This document shows, in pieces, positions 17,440 through 26,139 of a DNA stretch of 64,000 nucleotides (position 1 is the first letter of the stretch; each line of letters opens with the position of its first letter). The notes below the pieces were generated by a model. The model worked only from the letters and a program-made list of their open reading frames with translations, searched no databases and was not told the DNA's origin. The position numbers and the translations under genes were made by a program. Location of the stretch: positions 1-64,000 of the forward strand of contig NZ_KE159715.1 of the NCBI RefSeq assembly GCF_000403455.2, read 5' to 3'. This DNA is from Dorea sp. 5-2. Lineage in GTDB: Bacteria; Bacillota; Clostridia; Lachnospirales; Lachnospiraceae.

Positions 17440-18795
17440 TTAGATTTTGATCCATCCAAGACCGCTGGCAACAGAGCTTGCAAGGATGATGATCAGGAAG
17501 ATCGGGGCGATCCATTTGATCATTACATTGAACATTCCCTCTGCACGGAAAGTCCCGTCCGTTTCCTTCACTTCATCTGCGATCGATTTAGGACGGATGA
17601 TGAATCCTACGAAGATACAGGTGAAAAATGCAACGATCGGCATCAGTACGCTGTTGCTTATAAAGTCCATGATATCCAGGATAGTCATATTGTTCCAACT
17701 GATGAAGCCGAGTGTCCCGAATCCAAGTGAGGATGGAATCCCCATGACTGCCGCAAGTATGAAGACGAAGATGCCTGTAAATTGCCGTTTCCATCCGAAC
17801 TTGTCCATGAACACGGATACGATCGTCTCCATCAGAGAGATCGCGGAAGTCAGCGCCGCGAAGAATACAAGTACGAAGAAGATGGTTCCGATGATCCCGC
17901 CGAAACGCATGCTTGCGAATACCTTCGGGAGCGTCATGAACATAAGCCCGGGACCCGCGCTAAGAGCGCTGCGGTCGCCGCCGGAGAAAGCAAACACTGC
18001 CGGAATGATCATAAGTCCGGCAAGAAATGCGATGCCGGTATCGAACAGTTCGATCTGGCGGACAGAACTCTCCAGGTGGTTGTCTTTCTTCATGTAGGAA
18101 CCATAAGTGATCATGATACCCATGGCAAGGGACATGGAGTAGAAGAGTTGTCCCATAGCGGCAAGGATCGTCTTTGCAGATACGTCCGACATGTGCGGTT
18201 TAATGTAATAGATCAATCCGTCCCTGGCTCCGTCCAGAGTAAGGCCGTATGCGGAAATGATGATGGTGAGTATAACGAGGATCGGCATCATGACCTTGCT
18301 GACCTTCTCGATTCCTTTCTCTACGCCGCATAATACTACGATGCCCGTGAAAGCAAGGAATAATAAGAACCAGAAGATCGGTTCTCCGGCGCTCCCGATA
18401 AAGTCCGTGAAGTAGGCATCGCCGGCGGAGGCTTTCACATTGCCGGTTACGAATACGGTAAAATACTTCACAACCCATCCTCCGATCACGGAGTAATACG
18501 GAAAGATTATGACGGGTACAAGAGCGGCAAGGAAGCCCAGGAACCCGAATCGTTTATCCAGTTGCTTGAATGCGGCGATGGCGCTTAAGCCCGTCTTACG
18601 GCCAAGAGCGATCTCCGCGATCATCAGAGTGAATCCGAAGGTAACTGCAAGGATCAGATAGATCAGCAGGAATGTCCCGCCGCCGTACTGGGCGGCAAGG
18701 TATGGAAACCTCCAGATATTTCCAAGCCCGACGGCAGACCCGGCAGCAGCGAGTACGAACCCGAGCTTATTGGAAAAGTTACTTCTGTTTTTCAT
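17440..18795 (-). CDS. Sodium-dependent NSS (SNF) family transporter
   Basis: This 451-aa protein is a LeuT-fold neurotransmitter:sodium symporter. The family N-terminus is exact: GFVLAAAGSAVGLGNIWRFP, followed by GGGTFLLIYLI. About 11-12 membrane segments are visible. TM1 and TM6/8 supply the two Na+ sites. Bacterial members import amino acids such as leucine, tryptophan or tyrosine; the substrate here is not predictable. The start follows GAGGAGGGTTTTAC on the minus strand. It lies 77 bp downstream of the tetR stop and is probably transcribed on its own. Confidence 0.92.
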   Translation of the reverse strand: MKNRSNFSNKLGFVLAAAGSAVGLGNIWRFPYLAAQYGGGTFLLIYLILAVTFGFTLMIAEIALGRKTGLSAIAAFKQLDKRFGFLGFLAALVPVIIFPYYSVIGGWVVKYFTVFVTGNVKASAGDAYFTDFIGSAGEPIFWFLLFLAFTGIVVLCGVEKGIEKVSKVMMPILVILTIIISAYGLTLDGARDGLIYYIKPHMSDVSAKTILAAMGQLFYSMSLAMGIMITYGSYMKKDNHLESSVRQIELFDTGIAFLAGLMIIPAVFAFSGGDRSALSAGPGLMFMTLPKVFASMRFGGIIGTIFFVLVFFAALTSAISLMETIVSVFMDKFGWKRQFTGIFVFILAAVMGIPSSLGFGTLGFISWNNMTILDIMDFISNSVLMPIVAFFTCIFVGFIIRPKSIADEVKETDGTFRAEGMFNVMIKWIAPIFLIIILASSVASGLGWIKI

Positions 18796-18872
18796 GTAAA
18801 ACCCTCCTCAAAAATAATGTATCATCCCAAGAAACAGACTATGCTCTATTATTACATGAAAAGACAGTTTTT

Positions 18873-19481
18873 TCAAGAAATATTTTTCACGCGGTGGCTG
18901 TCTATGATCAGTCTTACAGAACGATACAGGAAGGGTTTATACTGGTGGATGGGCAGAGGTTCTTTGTAAAGGATCGAATTATATCCGGCTGAGCCGGCAA
19001 GTTCTACGATGGTAAAGAGCATGACGTCTACGTCTTCATATTCATAGGGATCCTGGGATACCATGTCCAGAAAAATCTCGTAAAAATCTGCATCCGTACT
19101 TTCACCGGTCAGAAGGACGGACCGCAGCGCGCCCATGACCAGATTCTTGGAGATAAAGTTGAGCAGAGGGATGTTGACTACCAGGGTATCGATGATATGA
19201 TCCATGATGAAGATCAGCTGCGCATCCAGCCCGCTGACCTGCGCGTCGTCCAACGCTGATTTGGCGGCGCGGAATAATTCGTGAGTCTTGTGGACGATCA
19301 GCTTGTTGCGGATGTCGTATTTGTCTTTGAAATAAAGATAGAACGTCCCTTTGGCGACTCCCGCCTTCTCGACGATATCCGAGATCGCGGTGGAATTGAT
19401 GCCCTTCGAAAGAAACAATTCATAGGCACTGTTGAATAGCGTCTCTTTTTTTCTCTTTTTATTTTCATCTATTTTCCCCAT
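18873..19481 (-). CDS. TetR/AcrR family transcriptional regulator of the MMPL exporter locus
   Basis: This 202-aa repressor starts MGKIDENKKRKKETL and has a TetR helix-turn-helix at about 10-55 (TAISDIVEKAGVAKGTFYLYFKDK). The rest is an all-helical ligand domain. An in-frame ATG at 19502 is possible but has a weaker site. It is divergent from the MMPL exporter, and three copies of the palindrome TGACT-N3-aGTCA occur in the shared promoter region, so it very probably represses both directions and releases on binding a lipid or drug exported by the pump. The ligand is unknown. Confidence 0.9.
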   Translation of the reverse strand: MGKIDENKKRKKETLFNSAYELFLSKGINSTAISDIVEKAGVAKGTFYLYFKDKYDIRNKLIVHKTHELFRAAKSALDDAQVSGLDAQLIFIMDHIIDTLVVNIPLLNFISKNLVMGALRSVLLTGESTDADFYEIFLDMVSQDPYEYEDVDVMLFTIVELAGSAGYNSILYKEPLPIHQYKPFLYRSVRLIIDSHRVKNIS

Positions 19482-19544
19482 ATAAATACAGATCCTTTCC
19501 ATGATCCTGCACAGAATGCAGTTCGGCGATGTGTTGCTTCATAT

Positions 19545-19574
19545 ATTATAACCGCATTATCCGGCATTTTTCAA
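19545..19574 (-). promoter_or_regulatory. Promoter of tetR-family gene
   Basis: On the minus strand, TTGAAA, an 18-bp spacer and TATAAT precede the regulator. The first operator lies 16 bp upstream of the -35 box. Confidence 0.6.
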
Positions 19575-19589
19575 GGGTTTTAAGAAAAA

Positions 19590-19602
19590 TGACTAAAAGT
19601 CA
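19590..19602. promoter_or_regulatory. TetR operator 1
   Basis: The 13-bp palindrome TGACTAAAAGTCA is the first of three sites with the same half-sites (TGACT / aGTCA). Confidence 0.75.
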
Positions 19603-19611
19603 GAAAAAGTA

Positions 19612-19640
19612 TTGACTAATGGTCATATTTGGTGTATAGT
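19612..19640 (+). promoter_or_regulatory. Promoter of the MMPL exporter operon
   Basis: TTGACT (19612-19617), 17-bp spacer, TATAGT (19635-19640). Operator 2 overlaps the -35 box and operator 3 lies just after the expected start site. Confidence 0.8.
19613..19625. promoter_or_regulatory. TetR operator 2
   Basis: TGACTAATGGTCA overlaps the -35 box of the exporter promoter, so binding would block RNA polymerase. Confidence 0.75.
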
Positions 19641-19655
19641 GCATAGTGTAAGAAA

Positions 19656-19668
19656 TGACTATCAGTCA
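19656..19668. promoter_or_regulatory. TetR operator 3
   Basis: TGACTATCAGTCA lies about 15 bp after the -10 box of the exporter promoter, between the start site and the ribosome binding site. Confidence 0.75.
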
Positions 19669-19691
19669 GAAAAGAAAAGGAGCAGGTGAAT

Positions 19692-21788
19692 ATGATCCAG
19701 TTTGGGAAAAAAGTAGTGAAGTACAGAATTCCGATCCTTATCGTCAGCATATTGCTGTTGGTTCCTTCTGTACTGGGGTATGTGAATACCAGGGTGAATT
19801 ACGATGTTCTGACGTATCTGCCGGAAGAGATCGAGACTATGAAGGGGCAGGATATCATGGTAGAGGACTTCGGGACAGGAGCCTTCTCCATGTTCATCGT
19901 AGATAACATGGAGGATAAAGACACGGTGAAGCTTAAGGAGGAGATTCGCAAGATCGATCATGTGAAGGACGTTCTGTGGTATGATTCCATAACGGATATT
20001 TCCGTTCCGAAGAACATGCTTCCGGATGAATTCTATGAGGTGTTCAATTCCGATACGGGCACGATGATGGCGATATTTTTTGATGAAGGGACGTCGTCGG
20101 ACGGGACGATGAAGGCGATCGAAGAGATCCGGAAGATTGCGGGGAAGCAGTGTTTCTTAAGCGGGATGTCGGCGATCGTGACGGATACGAAGAATCTTGC
20201 CGAGAAGGAGACTCCGCTTTATGTCATGACCGCGGTCATCCTGGCGGTACTGGTCTTGGGGATCACGATGAATTCCTTTTTCGTACCGGTTCTGTTCCTG
20301 CTTAGTATCGGAATGGCGATCCTTTATAACCTGGGAAGCAATTATTTCCTTGGAGAGATATCTTATATTACGAAAGCGCTGGCGGCGGTGCTGCAGCTTG
20401 GAGTCACGCTGGATTATTCCATCTTCCTGATGCACAGCTATGAAGAACAGCAGATACGGTACGACGGAGATAAGAAGCGCGCGATGGCACATGCGATCTC
20501 TCATACATTTTCATCGGTAGTGGGAAGTTCGGTCACGACGGTTGCCGGGTTTATCGCCTTGTGTTTTATGAGCTTTACCCTTGGGCTTGACATCGGAGTA
20601 GTCATGGCGAAGGGAGTTGTCTTTGGCGTGATCGCCTGTGTGACCATCCTGCCGTCCATGATCCTGTGCTGTGACAGGCTGATTGAGAGGACGAAGCACA
20701 AGCCGCTGCTTCCGGATATCGGCAGGCTGTCGGAGAAAGTGACGAAGCGATATCTCTGGTACGTGGCTGCATTCCTGATCCTGTTGGTTCCGGCAGTCTA
20801 TGGGAACCGCCACACGGGAGTCTATTATAATCTGGATGAGACGCTCCCGAAGGAACTGCCGAGTATCATCGCCAACGAGAAATTGAAAGAAGATTATGAG
20901 ATGAATACGACCCACATTCTGCTTCTTGACAGCAGTATACCTTCTTCGGATGCAGGGAAGATGTTGAAGCAGATCGAGAAAGTGGACGGAGTGAAGTGGG
21001 CGTTGGGGTTAGATAAACTGGCAGGTCCCGGAGTTCCTTCCGATATGCTGCCGGAGTCGGTTACCGGAATGCTTAAGACGGATCAGTATCAGATGGTGAT
21101 GATCAATTCTACGTATAAGGTGGCGTCGGATGAGGTGAATCGGCAGATTGCAGAGATCAACGAGATCATAGACGAATATGACGAGAGCGCGATGCTGGTT
21201 GGAGAAGGCCCGCTGACGGCGGATCTGATCAAGATCACGGATAAGGATTTCAGGACGGTGAGTGTTGTGTCGATCGGGATCATCTTTATTATAATACTGC
21301 TCCTGTTCCAGTCCATATCGCTGCCGGTCATACTGGTGGGAGTGATCGAATTCGCGATCTTTGTAAATATGGGGATCCCGTTCTACACGGGAACGAAGCT
21401 GCCCTTTGTGGCTTCTATCGTGATCGGCACCATCCAGCTTGGTTCGACCGTGGACTATGCGATCCTGATGACGACGCGGTACAAGAGAGAGAGGAGCCAG
21501 GGGAAGAGCAAGTTCGAGGCGGTGACGATCGCCCACCAGGCGTCGGCGCAGTCCATCATGGTAAGTGCGTTTAGCTTCTTCGCGGCTACGGTGGGCGTAG
21601 GTTTGTATTCGAACATTGACATGATCAGTTCCTTATGTATCCTGATGGCGAGGGGCGCGGTCATCAGTATGGCGGTCGTCGTACTGATCCTTCCGTCGAT
21701 GTTCATGGTATTTGACCGTGTGATCGTGAAGACGAGCAGGGGATTCCTGCCCGGGAAAGAAGGTGATGATCCATTGTCAATTGTGTAA
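19692..21788 (+). CDS. MMPL-type RND family exporter
   Basis: This 698-aa membrane protein has the RND layout: one TM, a large extracytoplasmic loop (about 30-175), five TMs, then a repeat of this arrangement. DYSIFLMHSYEEQ in the first half and STVDYAILMTTRYKRE in the second mark the paired TM4/TM10 regions that carry the proton-relay acidic residues. Such proteins export lipids or hydrophobic drugs. ATG 19692 (after AAGGAGCAGGTGAAT) is preferred over GTG 19686. It is followed after 53 bp by a heptad-repeat protein that probably works with it. Repressed by the divergent TetR protein by inference. Confidence 0.9.
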   Translation: MIQFGKKVVKYRIPILIVSILLLVPSVLGYVNTRVNYDVLTYLPEEIETMKGQDIMVEDFGTGAFSMFIVDNMEDKDTVKLKEEIRKIDHVKDVLWYDSITDISVPKNMLPDEFYEVFNSDTGTMMAIFFDEGTSSDGTMKAIEEIRKIAGKQCFLSGMSAIVTDTKNLAEKETPLYVMTAVILAVLVLGITMNSFFVPVLFLLSIGMAILYNLGSNYFLGEISYITKALAAVLQLGVTLDYSIFLMHSYEEQQIRYDGDKKRAMAHAISHTFSSVVGSSVTTVAGFIALCFMSFTLGLDIGVVMAKGVVFGVIACVTILPSMILCCDRLIERTKHKPLLPDIGRLSEKVTKRYLWYVAAFLILLVPAVYGNRHTGVYYNLDETLPKELPSIIANEKLKEDYEMNTTHILLLDSSIPSSDAGKMLKQIEKVDGVKWALGLDKLAGPGVPSDMLPESVTGMLKTDQYQMVMINSTYKVASDEVNRQIAEINEIIDEYDESAMLVGEGPLTADLIKITDKDFRTVSVVSIGIIFIIILLLFQSISLPVILVGVIEFAIFVNMGIPFYTGTKLPFVASIVIGTIQLGSTVDYAILMTTRYKRERSQGKSKFEAVTIAHQASAQSIMVSAFSFFAATVGVGLYSNIDMISSLCILMARGAVISMAVVVLILPSMFMVFDRVIVKTSRGFLPGKEGDDPLSIV

Positions 21789-21841
21789 TGCCGTATTCGT
21801 AGTAAGTATGTGGAATTCAAGAAAGCAGGAGGTTCTAAGAT

Positions 21842-24283
21842 ATGAATAGAAATAGAAAGATCAGAAATGGGAAACGTGCAGTGGCAGGAGCTATGGTGGC
21901 AGTCATGACGGCGGGAGCTGTAGGAGTATGTGAATATTATCATCCGGGACGAGAGGTTATGGCAGAGGAAGAGACGGCAGAGATACTTGAAAAAACTGCA
22001 AGCGAGGCGCTTATTGGAACGGATGCCGGCGAGCGTGAAGATGGGACGGCAAAAGCGGGGACATTTAAAGAGGAATCCGTATATGTGAAGGCGGATGCCG
22101 GAGGAAGAGCCGATAAGGCTACCGTGACAGAATGGATCAAGAATCCCGAGAATGGTGAATTCTTGGATGTATCCGGGTTAAAAGAGATCAAGAATATCAA
22201 AGGGGAAGAAGAGTACGTCAAAGGAAAGGGCAAAGACTTGAAATGGAGATCAGAAGGGAACGACATCTACTATCAGGGGACGACTGAGGAAGCGCTTCCG
22301 GTGGATGTGAATATTTCTTATAAATTGGACGGGAAACCGGTCAAGGCGGAAGAGTTGTCCGGAAAAGACGGAAAAGTAGAGATCCACATCGACTATGAGA
22401 ACCATGCGAAGCAGAGTGTGGAGATCGGCGGTGAGGATGTGGAGATGTACACGCCGTTTACCATGGTGACGGCGATGATGCTCCCGACAGACGAATATAC
22501 GAATGTGACCGTAGATAACGGGAAGATCATGTCGGATGCGGATAAGAATATCGTGATCGGGCTTGGATTCCCGGGGCTTACGGAGAATCTGAAGCTTGAA
22601 GATACGGATGTGGATATTCCGGAGAGTATAACGATCACGGCGGATGTAAAGAGCGCGTCCGTAGGGCCTACGGTCACGGTGGCGTCCGCCGAGCTTATGA
22701 ATGAGTTCGATCTGAGTGACGTGGAGGATTTCGACAGTCTGGAGGATTCGGTGCGTGAATTAGAAGACGCTTCCGCGAAGCTGGCGGACGGTTCCAATGA
22801 AGCGGCAGACGGATCGAAGGCTCTGGCGGACGGGACGAAAGAGGCTGCGGATGGATCAAAGGAACTGGCGGAAGGTTCGGAAGAAGCGGCGGCAGGGGCA
22901 GAAGGATTAGAAGAAGGAACGAAGAGCGCGGCAAAAGGAGCACAGGAGCTTGCAGCCGGGACGAAGAGCGCGGCAAAAGGAGCACAGGAGCTTGCAGCCG
23001 GGACGAAGAGCGCGGCAGAAGGGGCGAAAGAAGTGGAAGCAGGATCGAAGGCTCTGGAAGCCGGTGTAAATGAGCTGAACAATAAGAGCGGCGAGCTTGC
23101 ACGCGGCATGGATCATCTGGCAGCCGGTGTGAAGGATTACACCAATGGCGTGAGCAGCCTGGCGGATGGGTCGAAGAATCTGAAAGACGGTGCGGACAGC
23201 CTCAGATCGAACGCCGAGATGCTTGCCGGAAGTCTGGCACAGATATCGAATACGATGGATCAGATGGTGAATTCCGGAGGAACCGTCAGTGCGGCAGAAT
23301 CTTATGGAGCGGCGGCAAACGCGCTGGCGGCGGCAAATAATACGCTCGCAGGGGCAGGCGGTTCCGGCGAGTGCGTTGTTACAGGGACGTCAGAGGCTGC
23401 TGCCGCGATCGCAGGCATGGTAGAGGGAGTGGACGCGGCGCAGATCCAGGCTGTGATTGACGGATATGTAGGCGCGGTTCCGGTCGGACGTTCGGATGCC
23501 TCGGCGCAGATCGCATATGCGATGGCAGAGATCACAGAAGCACAGAATTCCCTCTATGCCGCGCAGAATGCCGAAGCAGATGTCCAGGCTGCGGTAAGGA
23601 CGAAGGAAGAACAATTGAAGCAGTTGGCGGCGGGGCTTCAGAGTGCAAGTGCAGGAGCAGCCGCGCTGACAAAAGGAGCGGAGGAGCTGTCAAACGGGAT
23701 CGGAGCGGTATCTGCCGGTGCGGATCAGCTTGCCGGCAGGAACAAAGAGCTGACAGGAGGTGTAGATCAGCTTGCGGCAGGCGTTCCTGGGCTGACGGCA
23801 GGAGTAGGCGAGCTTGCACAGGGAGCTTCCAGGCTGTCTAAGGGAGCAGGCGCACTGTCCGCCGGGAATCAGGAGCTTGCGGCGGGAGCGGGAGCGTTGC
23901 TTGCCGGGAATCAGCAGCTGCTGACAGGTGCGGGAACGCTTGCCGCCGGCAATCAGAAACTTGCGGAAGGTGCGGGAGCGCTTGCCGCCGGCAGCCGGAA
24001 ACTGTCCCAGGGAGCGGCGGCGCTGTCTGCCGGAAGTCAGGAGTTGGCGGCGGGAGCGGGAGCGCTTGCCGATGGAAATCAGCAGCTTGCAAAAGGGATG
24101 GCTGAATTCAAGTCCTCCGGTATTGATAAATTGGCAGATGTATTCGATCAGGATATCCGGACGGTAAGAGCAAGAATTGATACCATGTCGGAACTTGGAA
24201 AAAATTATAAGTCGTTTGCCGGGATCAAAGAAGGGATGGACGGCAGCACCAAATTCATCATTGAGACGGAGGGCGTGAAATAG
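21842..24283 (+). CDS. Secreted/membrane-tethered heptad-repeat protein (YhgE/Pip-like, xxxLxxG repeats)
   Basis: This 813-aa protein has a basic N-terminus and hydrophobic segment (about 13-32) acting as signal or anchor. A conserved region of about 200 residues follows (DISGLKEIKNIKGEEEY-like to ADVKSASVGP). Then come two long arrays of x-x-x-Leu-x-x-Gly repeats, about 300-450 and 595-770, with A/G/S-rich helices between. The repeats likely form extended coiled or beta-helical rods in the envelope. It pairs with the MMPL gene in one operon, a common Firmicutes arrangement where the repeat protein may bridge the pump to the wall. There is no C-terminal TM block as in full YhgE/Pip. Confidence 0.82.
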   Translation: MNRNRKIRNGKRAVAGAMVAVMTAGAVGVCEYYHPGREVMAEEETAEILEKTASEALIGTDAGEREDGTAKAGTFKEESVYVKADAGGRADKATVTEWIKNPENGEFLDVSGLKEIKNIKGEEEYVKGKGKDLKWRSEGNDIYYQGTTEEALPVDVNISYKLDGKPVKAEELSGKDGKVEIHIDYENHAKQSVEIGGEDVEMYTPFTMVTAMMLPTDEYTNVTVDNGKIMSDADKNIVIGLGFPGLTENLKLEDTDVDIPESITITADVKSASVGPTVTVASAELMNEFDLSDVEDFDSLEDSVRELEDASAKLADGSNEAADGSKALADGTKEAADGSKELAEGSEEAAAGAEGLEEGTKSAAKGAQELAAGTKSAAKGAQELAAGTKSAAEGAKEVEAGSKALEAGVNELNNKSGELARGMDHLAAGVKDYTNGVSSLADGSKNLKDGADSLRSNAEMLAGSLAQISNTMDQMVNSGGTVSAAESYGAAANALAAANNTLAGAGGSGECVVTGTSEAAAAIAGMVEGVDAAQIQAVIDGYVGAVPVGRSDASAQIAYAMAEITEAQNSLYAAQNAEADVQAAVRTKEEQLKQLAAGLQSASAGAAALTKGAEELSNGIGAVSAGADQLAGRNKELTGGVDQLAAGVPGLTAGVGELAQGASRLSKGAGALSAGNQELAAGAGALLAGNQQLLTGAGTLAAGNQKLAEGAGALAAGSRKLSQGAAALSAGSQELAAGAGALADGNQQLAKGMAEFKSSGIDKLADVFDQDIRTVRARIDTMSELGKNYKSFAGIKEGMDGSTKFIIETEGVK
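22921..23046 (+). repeat. Tandem 42-bp coding repeat (3 units)
   Basis: Two consecutive 42-bp units encoding TKSAAKGAQELAAG are virtually identical at DNA level, and a third (TKSAAEGAKEVEAG) is diverged. The near-identity suggests recent duplication or slippage within the heptad-repeat gene. Confidence 0.75.
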
Positions 24284-24327
24284 CAGAACAAAAATCCGAA
24301 AGTTCATGAAAAAGTATAACCCTTAAA

Positions 24328-24356
24328 TTGAAAATAATTCTTTCTCATGCTATAAT
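24328..24356 (+). promoter_or_regulatory. Sigma-A promoter of the methyltransferase-hslO-nadE run
   Basis: TTGAAA (24328-24333), 17-bp spacer, perfect TATAAT (24351-24356). The start site should be near 24363, giving a leader of about 90 nt. Confidence 0.8.
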
Positions 24357-24400
24357 AGAAAACGCACAGGAAAATACCGAACATTAAAATTGTGGGAATA

Positions 24401-24435
24401 ACGTATCTCCTGTCGTATAGCGGCAGGAGATACGT
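24401..24435 (+). promoter_or_regulatory. Leader hairpin before the methyltransferase gene
   Basis: ACGTATCTCCTGTCG and CGGCAGGAGATACGT form a 15-bp stem (one G-U) with loop TATAG. It lies between the promoter and the ribosome binding site AAAGGAG and has no T-run, so it is more likely an mRNA-stabilising or translation-tuning element than a terminator. Confidence 0.6.
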
Positions 24436-24454
24436 GTAATAAAGGAGAACAGGA

Positions 24455-25213
24455 ATGGAAGCGTACACGAACTTTGCCGAGGTATATGATACATTCATGG
24501 ATAATATACCTTATGAAAAGTGGGCAGAATATCTGCATGAGATAATGGAAGAATATAATATAAGAGAGGGAACTTTACTTGAACTAGGATGCGGGACAGG
24601 GAATATGACCGAGCAGCTGGCATCTATGGGATATGACATGATCGGAGTAGACAATTCCGAGGATATGCTGGAGCTTGCGATGGAAAAGCGGTTTAAGACA
24701 GGCCATGATATTCTCTATCTGCTGCAGGATATGCAGTCTTTCGAATTATACGGTACGGTGAAAGCAGTCGTCAGCGTCTGTGATTCTGTCAATTATGTGA
24801 CAGATGAAGCAGAACTTAAGGAAGTATTCCGCCTGGTGAATAATTATCTGGATCCAAGGGGGATCTTTATCTTTGATTTTAATACGGAATACAAATACCG
24901 GGAGATCTTAGGGGATCGGGTGATCGCGGAGGAACGGGATGAGTGTAGTTTCATCTGGGACAACTATTATAATGAACAGGATAAGATCAATGAATACGAA
25001 CTGACGTTATTTGTCCAAAGTAAGGAGGATCCCGAGTTGTACCGGAAGTACCAGGAGGTTCATTACCAGAGGGCGTATACTTTAGAGAAGATCAAGACGC
25101 TGATCGAGAAGGCGGGGCTTCGTTATATCGCGGCGTACGACGCCTATACGAAGAAAGCGCCGATGTATACCAGCGGTCGGATCTGTGTGATCGCGCAGGA
25201 ATATGGGAAATAA
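24455..25213 (+). CDS. Class I SAM-dependent methyltransferase
   Basis: This 252-aa protein has the SAM-binding motif I LLELGCGTGN (41-50), the acidic motif II GVDNSEDML and a post-I VVSVCDSVNYV segment. It resembles the YqeM-like methyltransferases of Firmicutes found in mixed core-gene operons. Substrate (small molecule or RNA) is unknown. It is first in a likely operon with hslO and nadE (gaps 28 and 22 bp). The start follows AAAGGAGAACAGG. Confidence 0.88.
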   Translation: MEAYTNFAEVYDTFMDNIPYEKWAEYLHEIMEEYNIREGTLLELGCGTGNMTEQLASMGYDMIGVDNSEDMLELAMEKRFKTGHDILYLLQDMQSFELYGTVKAVVSVCDSVNYVTDEAELKEVFRLVNNYLDPRGIFIFDFNTEYKYREILGDRVIAEERDECSFIWDNYYNEQDKINEYELTLFVQSKEDPELYRKYQEVHYQRAYTLEKIKTLIEKAGLRYIAAYDAYTKKAPMYTSGRICVIAQEYGK

Positions 25214-25241
25214 CGAGGCTTGAAGAGGGGAAGGCAGTATT

Positions 25242-26117
25242 ATGGAAGATTATATTGTAAGGGCGACGGCGGCGGATCATCAGATCCGCGCCTTTGCCGC
25301 TACGACAAAGCAGGTCGTTGAGACCGCAAGGCAGCGTCATAACACCAGCCCGGTGGCGACTGCGGCTCTAGGGCGTCTGCTGAGCGCGGGAGCGATGATG
25401 GGAAGTATGATGAAGAATGATACGGATGTGCTCACGCTGCAGATCCGAAGCGGCGGTCCCATAGAGGGGATCACGGTTACGGCGGACAGCCATGCGAATG
25501 TGAAAGGGTATGTAGGGAATCCGGATGTGCTGCTTCCTCCGAAGAATGGGAAATTAGACGTTGGAGGGGCAGTGGGAGTCGGTCTTTTGCAGGTGATCAA
25601 GGATATGGGGTTGAAAGAACCGTATTCGGGACAGACGGTTCTGGTATCCAGTGAGATTGCGGAAGATCTGACTTATTATTTTGCAAATTCAGAGCAGGTT
25701 CCTTCTTCCGTGGGGCTTGGCGTCCTGATGGAGAAGGACAACACGGTGCGGTGCGCGGGAGGATTCATCATCCAGATGATGCCTTTTGCCGAAGAGAAGA
25801 CGGTCTGCCGGTTAGAAGAGAATCTTAAGAAGGTCTCTTCCGTGACGTCTCTTCTGGATCAGGGATACACGCCGGAACAGATGCTGGAAGTCTTATTCGA
25901 GGATCTCGGGCTTGTCATTACAGATACGCTTCCGACGCAGTTTAGCTGCAATTGTTCCAAGAAGAGGGTAGAACAGGCGGTTGTCAGCATCGGAAGGAAA
26001 GAGATCGAGGCGATGATCCGGGATGGAGAAGATATCGAGGTAAAATGTCATTTCTGCAATACGGCTTATCAATATACGGTGGAAGAGCTTAAACAGATTC
26101 TTAAGCGCAGCAGGTAA
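25242..26117 (+). CDS. hslO: Hsp33 redox-regulated chaperone
   Basis: This 291-aa protein has the Hsp33 N-terminal substrate-binding domain (ATTKQVVETARQRHNTSPVA near 20-39; GSMMKNDTDVLTLQI). The C-terminal zinc site has C236-x-C238 and C269-x2-C272. In the reduced cytoplasm the four Cys bind zinc and the chaperone is off. Oxidation releases zinc and activates it to hold unfolding proteins. All four Cys are intact. The gene sits between the methyltransferase and nadE in one run. Confidence 0.96.
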   Translation: MEDYIVRATAADHQIRAFAATTKQVVETARQRHNTSPVATAALGRLLSAGAMMGSMMKNDTDVLTLQIRSGGPIEGITVTADSHANVKGYVGNPDVLLPPKNGKLDVGGAVGVGLLQVIKDMGLKEPYSGQTVLVSSEIAEDLTYYFANSEQVPSSVGLGVLMEKDNTVRCAGGFIIQMMPFAEEKTVCRLEENLKKVSSVTSLLDQGYTPEQMLEVLFEDLGLVITDTLPTQFSCNCSKKRVEQAVVSIGRKEIEAMIRDGEDIEVKCHFCNTAYQYTVEELKQILKRSR

Positions 26118-26139
26118 GGCGAAGAAAGGGAAGAAGAAC

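Noticed and set aside
22393..23109. Ser/Pro/Ala-rich minus-strand frame of 238 codons
   Set aside because: It is the mirror of the xxxLxxG repeat region; its low complexity comes from the repeats on the plus strand.
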